64,000 bases of DNA, from the NCBI GenBank assembly GCA_963716115.1, contig CAVQSZ010000006.1, positions 62,001-126,000 of the forward strand, in the 5' to 3' direction. The DNA comes from AP-15 sp963716115 (GTDB lineage Bacteria; Pseudomonadota; Alphaproteobacteria; ATCC43930; CGMCC-115725). Both the position numbers and the translations under genes were made by a program. Numbering within the stretch: position 1 is the first letter of the stretch; each line of letters opens with the position of its first letter. The notes beneath the pieces are model-generated. The model was not told the DNA's origin. It saw only the letters and a program-made list of their open reading frames with translations, and did no database searches. Positions 35,477 through 43,891 of this stretch are shown in pieces.

Positions 35477-36333
35477 CCGGACGCCAGCATCGAGGTGACC
35501 CGCCGGCGCATGAAGCGCTCGAGGGCGAACCCGAGGAGGACCAAAGCCACGCCCCATTCCAGCAGATAGGCGCGGTCGAGGGAGTCGCGCGCGTAATCCA
35601 CGAAGAAGGCGGTGCGAAACCACATCACGCAATGCGCGATCGGGCTCAACAGCAGGATGTCGCGAAACGGGTGAGGCACCCGGTCGATGTCGAAGAAGAT
35701 GCCGGCCAAGAGGTATTGCGGCCGCATGACGACATGGAACAGGCTGTGCCACGAATGGAAGAGAGCCGACATGACCGCGCTGACGAGGCCGAAGCCGAAG
35801 CCCAGCAGCGCCGTTGCCGCTGTCGCGTAGGCGAGGCTCAGGGGCGCCCGCGGCGGGTCGACGAGACCTTGCGAGGCAAGCGCGACAAACAGGATGGCGG
35901 CGACGCAAAGCGACGTCAGCACTTCGAGCGCAGCGCGCGCCGCGATCGCATCGAAGGGCTTGACCAGCGGCATGTACAGCAAAGCCCGGTTGGCGATGAT
36001 CGCCGACCCCATGAAGTTATGCATATTGGAGAACATCAGGTAGGGTATGATCCCGGTGAGGAACCAGAAAGCCAAATTGGTTCCCGGCACCGGGGAATGC
36101 CGGTGCAGCGCGAGAAACATCGCCGACCACAGCAGGACAAAGGCCATCGGCTGGATCAGCGCCCACAGATAGCCGAGCCTGGAAGCGCCGAAGCGGCTGC
36201 GCGTTTCACGAAACACCAGCGCCGTGATGATCCGCAGCTGCAGCAGCAGCGCGCCGCCAAGCGTTGTCGGCCAAGTATCCTCATAGTCGAAGGCGGTGGT
36301 CGTCAACGCGGTCCCATGCCCCCGTTCACACAT
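35473..36333 (-). CDS. ABC-2 polysaccharide exporter permease, KpsM-like
   Basis: The product of about 286 residues is the membrane component of a capsule-type ABC-2 exporter. It has an amphipathic ETRSRFGASRLGYLWALIQP segment before six hydrophobic helices (for example AFVLLWSAMFLAL, NLAFWFLTGIIPYLMFSNM, CVAAILFVALASQGLVD), a hallmark of KpsM/Wzm. The exact start is uncertain: I use the ATG at 36333, but TTG at 36348 or a TTG further in (giving MTTTAFDYEDTW) are possible. It heads the kpsM-kpsT-kpsE gene order. Confidence 0.88.
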   Translation of the reverse strand: MCERGHGTALTTTAFDYEDTWPTTLGGALLLQLRIITALVFRETRSRFGASRLGYLWALIQPMAFVLLWSAMFLALHRHSPVPGTNLAFWFLTGIIPYLMFSNMHNFMGSAIIANRALLYMPLVKPFDAIAARAALEVLTSLCVAAILFVALASQGLVDPPRAPLSLAYATAATALLGFGFGLVSAVMSALFHSWHSLFHVVMRPQYLLAGIFFDIDRVPHPFRDILLLSPIAHCVMWFRTAFFVDYARDSLDRAYLLEWGVALVLLGFALERFMRRRVTSMLASG

Positions 36334-36566
36334 GGCGCCTGACGCCAAGCGCCACGGAGGCTATCCGTTTGCGCCGCGCCTGTCAAAAATCGCGCGGCTG
36401 CAGGCGGGCAAGTGGAACCTCGGCCCATGCAGGCGCTTCCAAACGATTGTTGCCGATCGGCCTCGCATGAGGTCATGTGCCTTGCAGCCCGGCGGCGCCG
36501 CGCAGCTCCGGGCGGCGCCGCCGCCGTGACGCCGGGCCGGCCCGGCTGCAGCAACGGGCCGCTTCG

Positions 36567-36908
36567 ATGACTCGCCAGACCAGTGAGATATGGCAAATAA
36601 TAGGATGGACAGTTATCTTATTAACTTTAATATTGCTCATCGTTCCAACGATAGTCTCCGAAATTTCGCGATCCAATCCATATTCTCGACGGCGCCGGTT
36701 CCTGATCATATTGTCATCTTTGGTATTTTTTGCGATGCTGATTGCGCTTTCAGCGCTCTTCTTTATCAGAATCGTCGGGACCATCGTCGGGACGGTGCGG
36801 CCCGCCGCCCTCGACCGGCACGCGGCTGTCGCCAATTCGCCCGCGCCGCGGTTGGCGGGCAATCCCTCGGCGGCGGCGCGCCCGTTCAATCGCGGCGCAG
36901 CACGATAA
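36567..36908 (+). CDS. Small two-helix membrane protein in AT-rich DNA
   Basis: The 113-residue frame has two strong membrane helices (IIGWTVILLTLILLIVPTIV and FLIILSSLVFFAMLIALSAL) separated by a basic loop (RSNPYSRRRR), and a Pro/Ala-rich tail. Its DNA stands out: 22 of 60 bases are G or C in 36601-36660, against a very GC-rich background, which suggests acquisition from elsewhere or a relic of mobile DNA. Its end overlaps the convergent methyltransferase stop by 23 bases. No family is recognised, and no strong ribosome site precedes the ATG, so expression is uncertain. Confidence 0.5.
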   Translation: MTRQTSEIWQIIGWTVILLTLILLIVPTIVSEISRSNPYSRRRRFLIILSSLVFFAMLIALSALFFIRIVGTIVGTVRPAALDRHAAVANSPAPRLAGNPSAAARPFNRGAAR

Positions 36909-37971
36909 AGCTGCTGGAATAATATTCCCGCGCCGGGACGCTCAACGGGTCTTCGGCCCGGCGCCAACCGGACACCTCCCGATACAGACAGGGCTCGCCG
37001 AGCGGCGCCAGCAACGCGGCGAGCTCATTCCGGCCGGGGGCCCCGCGACGGGCTCCGGGATCCGGCGGCGCGACGTCGTCGACGACAACTTCATTGACGA
37101 TCACGATGCCGCCGGGCCTGAGCGCATTCCAGCAGCGCGCGAAGAAGGCCTCGCGCTGCTCGCGCGGCACCGTGAACACCGTCTGACAGAGCAGGATGAT
37201 GTCGGCCGGCTCCTCGAACGGATAGCGATAGGAGGGTATCCTGGCCAGCAGCGCGCGTCGGTCGTCCCGACCTGCGACGAAGCTGCCCCACAGCTGCTGC
37301 GCGGCCAGCTCATGGCGCCGCATCGGATCGACCAGCATCACCCGACGCACCGCCCGACGCTCGTCAGCCGCGAGCAGCCAGGAGGTGAGCCCGACCCCGG
37401 CGCCCACCTCGATGATGTCGTCGCAGCGCCCACCCGAATGCGTCGCATCGACCAACCGTTCGATCGCGCCGGCGCTGTGACCGCCGCTGGTCAGGAATTG
37501 CTGCAGCTGGCCCGGCGTAATGGAGGGCTCGTCACCGGCGCCGGCCCGCGCCTGCGCAAGGATCCATCGGCATAGATGTGTCGCCGCGGCATCGGCGGTC
37601 TCGGGTCGTCGCAGATCCCCTTTGGCCTGAACCCACAGCCTCTGATGGTTTCCCGCGAGCCAGCCGCACAGCTCGGTAAGAGCGGCCGCCAGCAGCGGAT
37701 GCAGATCGTCGGCGACCGATGCGCCGACGATGACGCGGCCCGGGCCTTGCCATAGCGGATCGTCGAGAACCCGGAACAAATTGCGGCCCAGCGCCTCGCC
37801 TTGCCCCAAGACGATTTGATGACGTATCGCGATATTCAGAGTCCGCAGATCGTTCGCCGCGGCGGCGATCGTCCGGGAGACGAGGATCGCGTCTGGGGTT
37901 CCGTCGGCGCGCTCGCGCACCCGACTGGCGGCGAGCTGCACCGCCTCGAGCATATCATGCAGCATGCGCAC
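36886..37971 (-). CDS. SAM-dependent methyltransferase in the glycan operon
   Basis: The 361-residue protein has a class I methyltransferase core in its second half: IIEVGAGVGLTSWLL (motif I, about 186-200), VMLVDPMRRHELAA (motif II), DIILLCQTVFTV and LRPGGIVIVNEVVVDD. The first 165 residues form an unrecognised domain with VLDDPLWQGPGR and VIVGASVADDLHP. The same two-part layout and motifs occur in the protein at 42711-43832, so the two are paralogues. Start is GTG at 37971 or ATG at 37965. It lies 21 bases behind the methyltransferase-deacetylase fusion gene on the same strand. A role in methylating a glycan precursor is inferred from context. Confidence 0.8.
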   Translation of the reverse strand: MRMLHDMLEAVQLAASRVRERADGTPDAILVSRTIAAAANDLRTLNIAIRHQIVLGQGEALGRNLFRVLDDPLWQGPGRVIVGASVADDLHPLLAAALTELCGWLAGNHQRLWVQAKGDLRRPETADAAATHLCRWILAQARAGAGDEPSITPGQLQQFLTSGGHSAGAIERLVDATHSGGRCDDIIEVGAGVGLTSWLLAADERRAVRRVMLVDPMRRHELAAQQLWGSFVAGRDDRRALLARIPSYRYPFEEPADIILLCQTVFTVPREQREAFFARCWNALRPGGIVIVNEVVVDDVAPPDPGARRGAPGRNELAALLAPLGEPCLYREVSGWRRAEDPLSVPAREYYSSSFIVLRRD

Positions 37972-37992
37972 GATGGGTTCTCTCTGCCCGGG

Positions 37993-39633
37993 TCATTCAT
38001 AAAATTGCGGATGCAGCAGCACCAGCGTGCTTGCCCGCCCGAAAATCCCGGCAGCCTCGCTCTGAAACGCCTTGTCGAGGTCGAGCCTGGCGGAAGACAG
38101 CTTGCGGCTCGGCAGGTGGGCGACCAGGGCGCCGGAGTTGTCGGTGACGTACACGACGCCGGATTTGCGCCGGCCCGCATCGTTGGGTTGCGAATCGAGC
38201 CAATAGCGGATGCCGAAGCGCTCGTGGATCTCGGCGAAGGAATAGGCGCCGACGAACCGACCGAAGCTTTCATTGTCTCGGGACGCGCCGCCGCAGGTCT
38301 CGCGAAAGAAATCGTAGCTTTGCAAATTGGCCCACCGGTAGCTGGTGTTGCCGTGGCAGTTCGCGGTCTCGATCGGGATGCCTTCGGCGGCGAATTTGCC
38401 CAGCATCGCCTCGAGGCCCCGGTAGAGATCCCCATGCTGCTCGATCGCGTCCATGACATCGAGGTGGTAGCCGATCGAATGCCCCATGCCGCGGATCCGC
38501 CGGATCGCCTCCCAGGTATAGGGGAGGTCGAAATAGGCTTGGTTCACCCGGCTTGGGCCCATCATGAAATAGACGCCGAAGACGCCGCGCTCGGCTTCCG
38601 CCGCCGCCATGCGGACCGCTCGGCGCAGATCGTGATGGATGTCATGCTTGAGCAGCGATACCGGCGGCGAGCCGCCATCCTCCAGCCGCGCGAAATATTC
38701 GGCGGGTTGAAGAAAACGGCAGACCTCGCGGTCGATCCCTGCGAGCCACGAGACGACCTCGTCCAGGCGAAACGCGTCGCCGCGCGGCAGGCGATAGGCC
38801 GCCGGCCCGCCGCATGTTGCGTCGGCGTCAGCCTCCTCGCGTCGGCGCAGAACCAGCCATGAGCGCGCGCTCAGCCCGCGCAGGCCCGGCAAGGCGTAGC
38901 CGCTGGGCAGGGCCGCGGCCCTGCGGCGCCATCGTCGCAACAGCAAGCGCCGGAGCATGACGGGCCAGGGGCGGGCGAACCACGCCGGCACAACGGCGAC
39001 CGTCTCGTAGCCGCGCCGCTCGATCGGCTCCAGCAGCGCCGCCGGCTCGGGCTCCAACGTAGCGAAATTCTCGGCCAGGATGCGGTCGACCGCAAGCCGC
39101 GCAGCCCGCGGAATGTCCCGCAGCGTCTTCTCGCCGCTGCGGCTGCGGCACGGAACCCGGGCCACCACCCAGCCCCCCACCTTCAGCAGCGCCGGCGCGG
39201 TTTCGACAATCAGCGACAGGCTTTCGAAGATCTGCCTTGGATCGAGGTCGAGGCAGACGAGGTCGAAGCGGCCGTCCCGCCAATAGGCGGCGTCGGCGTG
39301 GTGGATCGCGACATGTCCCGGCAGCTCTTCGGGCGGGCCGATCCGCGCAGGATCCCGTTCGAGGCCGACGATCCTGCCCGGAACGAGCGCCGCGAGCACG
39401 CCGAGCGTCGATGTCGGAGCGACCACGCCGCAGCCGATATCGAGGGCGCTCGCCCCCGGCGGCAGCGCCAGCGCCTGCACGATCGCGCGGAACACGCCAA
39501 TGCCGGAGCTGCTGGAGCGGCTCAGCGCGTCGCACACGGCGGCGCGGATCGCCTGCACAGCCTCCGACACAAGCTGCTCCGCCTCGGCAGCACGCAAAGT
39601 CGCGGGGGCGGATTTGGCCCTCGACGGCGACAT
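37993..39633 (-). CDS. Methyltransferase and polysaccharide deacetylase-like fusion
   Basis: The 546-residue protein joins two domains. Residues 45-260 form a class I SAM methyltransferase: ALDIGCGVVAPTSTLG (motif I), GRIVGLERDPARIG, RFDLVCLDLDP and LLKVGGWVVARVP. Residues 300-546 resemble a polysaccharide deacetylase-like (NodB-type) barrel: SLLKHDIHHDLRRA at 326-339 (possible metal Asp/His), HSIGYHLDVMD at 385-395 and ETANCHGNTSYRWAN at 422-436. The start ATG overlaps the stop of the pentapeptide gene (ATGA). It probably modifies a surface sugar by methylation and deacetylation. The domain calls rest on motifs seen by eye. Confidence 0.75.
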   Translation of the reverse strand: MSPSRAKSAPATLRAAEAEQLVSEAVQAIRAAVCDALSRSSSSGIGVFRAIVQALALPPGASALDIGCGVVAPTSTLGVLAALVPGRIVGLERDPARIGPPEELPGHVAIHHADAAYWRDGRFDLVCLDLDPRQIFESLSLIVETAPALLKVGGWVVARVPCRSRSGEKTLRDIPRAARLAVDRILAENFATLEPEPAALLEPIERRGYETVAVVPAWFARPWPVMLRRLLLRRWRRRAAALPSGYALPGLRGLSARSWLVLRRREEADADATCGGPAAYRLPRGDAFRLDEVVSWLAGIDREVCRFLQPAEYFARLEDGGSPPVSLLKHDIHHDLRRAVRMAAAEAERGVFGVYFMMGPSRVNQAYFDLPYTWEAIRRIRGMGHSIGYHLDVMDAIEQHGDLYRGLEAMLGKFAAEGIPIETANCHGNTSYRWANLQSYDFFRETCGGASRDNESFGRFVGAYSFAEIHERFGIRYWLDSQPNDAGRRKSGVVYVTDNSGALVAHLPSRKLSSARLDLDKAFQSEAAGIFGRASTLVLLHPQFYE

Positions 39634-40370
39634 CAGGGAGGCCGCGCCGCCTCGCGCAGCGCCGCCTCGTCCAGGTTTTCAACCGCGTCGAACAAGGCCC
39701 CTGCGAGGTTAGCTCCCTGAAAGCGGGCGCCGCTGAGGGATGCGCCGCCGAGATTGGCGCCCGACAGGTCGGCGAAGCTGAAATCGGCGTTGTCCATCTT
39801 CGCCTTCAGGAACAACGCGCTGCGCGCATCCGTTTCGAAAAAATTGGCGCCCTCTAAATTGCCGCCGGAAAAATCGGCCCGTTGGATCGACGCGCCGGCA
39901 AAGGTCGCCGCCGCGAAAGTGCAGTTGAGGAAGACGCTGGCGTTGAGCGACGAGCCTTCAAGATTGGTTTGAGCAAACCGGCAATCGATGAACTGGATGC
40001 CGTCAAGCTTCAGCCTTCTCATCGTCAGCAGCGAGAAATCGAGGCCGATGAATTCCACCGGCCTCGACCGCACGGTGCGGCTCAGCTCGCGTTGCGCGAT
40101 GCGAAGAAGCTGTGGAATGACGTAGCGGTCTTCCGCGGCCCGCGGGTCTTCGCGCTCGATTCGGCGCGACAGGTCGGTAATCAGCTGGCGAACGATCATC
40201 GTTTTCGCCGTGGCGCTGAGCCATGCCGCGCCAAAGCGCGATTCGAACTCGAGGACGGCGTGCATCCGCCGATGCGGCGGCGCATCGACGATCGCCTGCG
40301 CCAGCCCATCCAGGCTCGCGAGGGAGCCCGGAGCAAGCGAGCTGCGCGCGAACCGCAAAAGGGTGTTCAC
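39633..40370 (-). CDS. Pentapeptide-repeat protein in the glycan operon
   Basis: The 245-residue protein has a helical N-terminal part (residues 1-110) and a C-terminal pentapeptide-repeat region with the A(D/N)Lxx rhythm: FIGLDFSLLTMRRL, RFAQTNLEGSSLNASVFLNC, ASIQRADFSGGNLEGANF, NADFSFADLSGANLGGASL and ARFQGANLAGALF. Such repeats fold into a right-handed quadrilateral beta-helix used as a rigid scaffold. The GTG at 40370 overlaps the glycosyltransferase stop (GTGA), and its own stop overlaps the next ATG, so translation is coupled along the operon. Function is unknown; a scaffold for the glycan enzymes is possible. Confidence 0.85.
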   Translation of the reverse strand: MNTLLRFARSSLAPGSLASLDGLAQAIVDAPPHRRMHAVLEFESRFGAAWLSATAKTMIVRQLITDLSRRIEREDPRAAEDRYVIPQLLRIAQRELSRTVRSRPVEFIGLDFSLLTMRRLKLDGIQFIDCRFAQTNLEGSSLNASVFLNCTFAAATFAGASIQRADFSGGNLEGANFFETDARSALFLKAKMDNADFSFADLSGANLGGASLSGARFQGANLAGALFDAVENLDEAALREAARPP

Positions 40371-42001
40371 GCCAGCGCTTTGTCGTTTCGGTCCAGCGGC
40401 GCCGGGGCGCGGAGCTTCTGGCCGGCGCTTTGGAGATCGGCATACATATGGACGAGACGGTCGCCATAAACCGTCCAGTTGTCCTCGTTGATAAAAGGCT
40501 CGCACCTAGCCTTGGCCGCGAGGATCTCGTCGTCCGTGATCTTCGCGATCGTCTTGGCGATGCCCTCCGGGGTCAACCGCAGCGGCAGCAGCCAGCCGAC
40601 GCCATACCCCTCGATGATCTTGCGCATTTCCGGAAACGGGCTGGCCAGAATCGGCACCCCCGCATTGGGGTATTCCCAGAGCTTGTTTGGCGTGCAGAAC
40701 CAATGGTTGAGGCCGATGTTTTCGTAGGGGATGACGCCGATCGTCGCTCCCGCGCTCCATCGCGCCAGCTCCTCCTGAGGCGCGCGTCCGACAAAGCGGA
40801 CCCGACCGGGCGCGCGGTCGACGCGATGATAACGGCTGCGCTGGCTCCTGCGCGCCTGAATCGCGCCGGTGCGGGCGAGCCGCAGCAATTCGCCCTCAAA
40901 CTGCCCCCACCCCATCATCACCAGAGTCCAGCCCTCGGGAAGCAGCGGCGCCGACTGGACCAGCTGGACGAGCCCGCGATGCCGCGCGAACCCGCCCTGA
41001 TACAGCAGGATCTTGTCGTCCGGGGCAAGCCCCGCCGCCTGATGCAGCCTGCCGTCATACGCGAAAGCCGCAGCTTTGTGCACGGCGTTGCGGATCACCA
41101 CCGGGGTCGGAAGAAACGGGAAATTTCGCCGGTAATAGGTCGCGATGCTGTCGTTGATCGTCACGAAGGCGTCGACCTGGTCGGCATAAAGCCGGGCGAT
41201 GTGGCGATTGAGGCCTCGCTCCGCCGCGCTCGTCTGGGCCAGCTGGTCGTAGATCTCGTGGGCGTCGAAGACGAGCTTGCAGCCGATCGCTCTCTTGACC
41301 CGCGCCCCGACGGGGAGCGCGCCGATGTCATGGCAGTGAGCAATGTCGGGGCCGAGCGCGACACACAAATCGGCAATCGCGCGCTCGCGCTCGATCACAA
41401 TCGCCTGCCGCGAGATCAAATCCGGACGGGACGGGTATTTGCACAGCAGGAACAGCCGCCGAGGCAGCCGCAGCAGCGGCCTTTTCGGTGTCGATTTGCT
41501 CGCCTCGGCCTCGAGCATCGGCAGCTGGACGGCGACCTCGCGCTCCTGCAGGTTCGCATAGGCGGCGCGGCGCGCGCGATAGCGCCGGTAGCTGCGCCAG
41601 CCGAAATAGAGAAGCGCCGCGGTAGCCAGGACCTGAATGGTCGCCAGCACCGGCAATTCCGCGGCGTAGCGCAACATCCGGCTGCTGTGGTCGGCGACAA
41701 ACCGCCAGGAGCGCGCGCCGCCATCCGGCGGAATGGTCCATAAAGCCGCTGCCGCCGCCGCCAATAGGGCGAGCCAGGCGAAATGCCCGAGATACCGCGG
41801 CCGCGCGCTTCGCGCCCGCCATGCGGCGCGATAGATCTTGACGCCGTTTTTCAAGGCCTCGAACGGCGCGGTCTCGTTTGCGTCCTGGATGCCGACGACG
41901 GAGACGTCGTAGCCGGCCCTCGCCAGAGATTCGGCCTCCTTCAGCACCCGCGCATCGTGCGAGACCGAATTGATGACGATGGCGCAAACCTTTACCGGCA
42001 T
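40367..42001 (-). CDS. GT4-type glycosyltransferase with inserted membrane hairpin
   Basis: The 544-residue protein is a GT-B glycosyltransferase of family 4 type. The N-terminal domain starts VCAIVINSVSHDARVLKEA and continues ARAGYDVSVVGIQD; DIAHCHDIGALPVG at 219-232 closes that domain. The C-terminal nucleotide-sugar domain has LLYQGGFARHRGLVQLV, GWTLVMMGWG and the acidic region PNKLWEYPNAGVPILAS. Between residues 71 and 135 two hydrophobic helices are inserted (LGHFAWLALLAAAAAALWTI and ELPVLATIQVLATAALLYFG), which would anchor the enzyme in the membrane. The ATG at 42001 begins the family homology. It is the first gene of the four-gene minus-strand operon. Confidence 0.88.
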   Translation of the reverse strand: MPVKVCAIVINSVSHDARVLKEAESLARAGYDVSVVGIQDANETAPFEALKNGVKIYRAAWRARSARPRYLGHFAWLALLAAAAAALWTIPPDGGARSWRFVADHSSRMLRYAAELPVLATIQVLATAALLYFGWRSYRRYRARRAAYANLQEREVAVQLPMLEAEASKSTPKRPLLRLPRRLFLLCKYPSRPDLISRQAIVIERERAIADLCVALGPDIAHCHDIGALPVGARVKRAIGCKLVFDAHEIYDQLAQTSAAERGLNRHIARLYADQVDAFVTINDSIATYYRRNFPFLPTPVVIRNAVHKAAAFAYDGRLHQAAGLAPDDKILLYQGGFARHRGLVQLVQSAPLLPEGWTLVMMGWGQFEGELLRLARTGAIQARRSQRSRYHRVDRAPGRVRFVGRAPQEELARWSAGATIGVIPYENIGLNHWFCTPNKLWEYPNAGVPILASPFPEMRKIIEGYGVGWLLPLRLTPEGIAKTIAKITDDEILAAKARCEPFINEDNWTVYGDRLVHMYADLQSAGQKLRAPAPLDRNDKALA

Positions 42002-42710
42002 TTGCGTCTCGATCAGAAACGCCCGAGGCTGCGGGGTCGGGCAAGCGGGGCGCCGAGCCCTCCCCGGTTCATCCCGCCTTCCCCGGGGCGATTTGAAGGA
42101 GCGACGTGGCGAGGCAGTCCAACCGTCCGATGGCCGAGGACGATATCGCCGGGATGGACGCGTCAATGCGCCGCCCTGGACGGATCATCGCCGGGCCCAG
42201 CCGCCGGGCGCGGCGCAAGCTTCGACAAATCGGACACCGGCGCCGGCCATGCAGAAAGCTCCGATTTGGCCTCCCGACGAGCGAGTTCGGCCGCTGTTCG
42301 CGATGGATAGCACAGCAGGCGCCCGGCCTGGAACAAATTCCTGGACGGCGAAATGCGGCGCGCCGGCAGTGCGGCGAGCGACCCCGCCTCGGCGTCGGCC
42401 CGCGCGCCAGGCCGGCGCCGGCGCTGCGCGCCTCGCCGGGCTGGCTCCGCTGGAGGCTCCAGCCCATCGTCGGGCAACGGCTTGATCCGACTGCGGGGGG
42501 TGAGTATTATGGCGGGCTGAACCTTGGGATTCTTCGAGAGCTTGGCGGCGCATCCGTTTGCGTAAAGCCGGCCTAACGGGGGGGATATGCGTCGATCGCT
42601 GTGGCCCGGCTGCGTGGGAGAATGCAGCAGCAGCCGTCGATCCCGGCGTTTGGCTCATCTTCTCCTCTCCCGTCGTCATGCCCTCGGCAACGTCGGGAGC
42701 GAAGCCGTAA
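42002..42710. other. Divergent intergenic region without a supported gene
   Basis: This 709-base spacer separates the glycosyltransferase operon from the divergent methyltransferase gene. Open frames exist (for example 42106-42576 on the plus strand), but they are Arg/Ala/Pro-rich with no recognisable family. Promoters for both directions are expected here. I see no strong hairpin or repeat. Confidence 0.5.
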
Positions 42711-43832
42711 ATGCCGCGTGACGCCGGTGTTTCCGCGCTTCTTCGGGCCGGTCTGGCGACTGTCGGATCGTGGGTCGGAGCTGACGCAGGGGCCGCGCCG
42801 GGCGCCACCCTGATCTCCCGCAACGACGCGCAGGTCGACGCCGACATCTCGCTGGGCCTCGGGCGGCCTCGCCGATCGCTGGTTCTTCAGGGCGGGCAGG
42901 TCGACATCGACGACGGGCCGGCAAACCTGTTCGACGTCATCGACGACAAGGACATCTGGAATGCCGCAGCGCCCGTAATCGTCGGCGCATCGGTGACCGA
43001 GGGACTGCATCCGGCGATGGCGGCCGCTGTCGTCGCGATCGCGGCGCGGCAAACCGGCAAGCCCCGGCAAGTGCGAGCGCAGCACGGCCGGCGGCTGGCC
43101 GCGCCCGGGCCGACTCCGCCATCTGCGCGACGCCTCGGCGATTGGCTGATCGAGCGCGGCCGGGCCGCCGATGGGCCGCCGCTCCCGGCGCAAGAGCTGC
43201 AATACTTCGTGGCGAGCGGCGGCTGGCGTGCTCTCGCGCTCTCGAAAACGCTGGACGCCGCGCGTCCCGAGCGGGCATTTCCCGAGATCATCGATGTCGG
43301 CGGCGGCATCGGGCTGATCGCGTGGCTTCTCGCCACCGAGGGGCCGCGCGAGGTGCAGCGGGTCACCATCATCGACCCTAACCCGCACTACCGGGAGCTG
43401 GCTGCCGACCTGTGGAGCCGGGGCGAGCATGGCGCCTTCAACGAGCGGCTGCGGATCGGGCAGACCACCGCCGACCTCTATCGGGCGGGTCGAGAGGTCG
43501 ATCTCGTCCTGATGTGCCAGACCATCTACAACATCGCTCGCGAGGCCCGGCCGAGCGTCCTGGAGCGCTGCTGGGAGACGCTGAAGCCCGGCGGCTTGCT
43601 GGCCATCAACGAGATCGTGCTGGACGACGACGCGTCGGATGCCGAGGCGACCCGTCGCGCCCACCGCCAGTCGCCGAGGCGCGCCGAGATGATCGCCCTG
43701 CTGTCCCGGTTCGGAGCGCCGCAATTGTTCCGCGCTCATTCCGATTGGGGCCGCGCGGAGGACCCGCGGACGGTCGCGGCGCGCGACTGCGGGTCGGACA
43801 GCTTCCTCGTCGTCGGCAAGACCGCCGCCTGA
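42711..43832 (+). CDS. SAM-dependent methyltransferase, paralogue of the one at 36886
   Basis: The 373-residue protein repeats the architecture of the methyltransferase at 36886-37971. An N-terminal domain of unknown fold carries LFDVIDDKDIWNAAAP and VIVGASVTEGLHP (89-101). A class I core follows, with IIDVGGGIGLIAWLL (motif I, about 193-207), VTIIDPNPHYREL, DLVLMCQTIYNI and LKPGGLLAINEIVLDD. The shared VIVGASV and LHP motifs in the unknown domain make common descent clear. It probably methylates a glycan or lipid-linked intermediate; this rests on location only. The ATG at 42711 is used; a later start is possible because the first 25 residues are not conserved. Confidence 0.8.
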   Translation: MPRDAGVSALLRAGLATVGSWVGADAGAAPGATLISRNDAQVDADISLGLGRPRRSLVLQGGQVDIDDGPANLFDVIDDKDIWNAAAPVIVGASVTEGLHPAMAAAVVAIAARQTGKPRQVRAQHGRRLAAPGPTPPSARRLGDWLIERGRAADGPPLPAQELQYFVASGGWRALALSKTLDAARPERAFPEIIDVGGGIGLIAWLLATEGPREVQRVTIIDPNPHYRELAADLWSRGEHGAFNERLRIGQTTADLYRAGREVDLVLMCQTIYNIAREARPSVLERCWETLKPGGLLAINEIVLDDDASDAEATRRAHRQSPRRAEMIALLSRFGAPQLFRAHSDWGRAEDPRTVAARDCGSDSFLVVGKTAA

Positions 43833-43891
43833 CCCGGCCGCCGCGGGAGCGGCGGTGCGGCCGGCTCGCAAGGCCGACCGGGCGGCGCGGG

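Noticed and set aside
42106..42576. 156-codon open frame in the glycan spacer
   Set aside because: Composition is Arg/Ala/Pro-rich, there is no recognisable motif, and the opposite strand is equally open, as expected by chance at this GC content.
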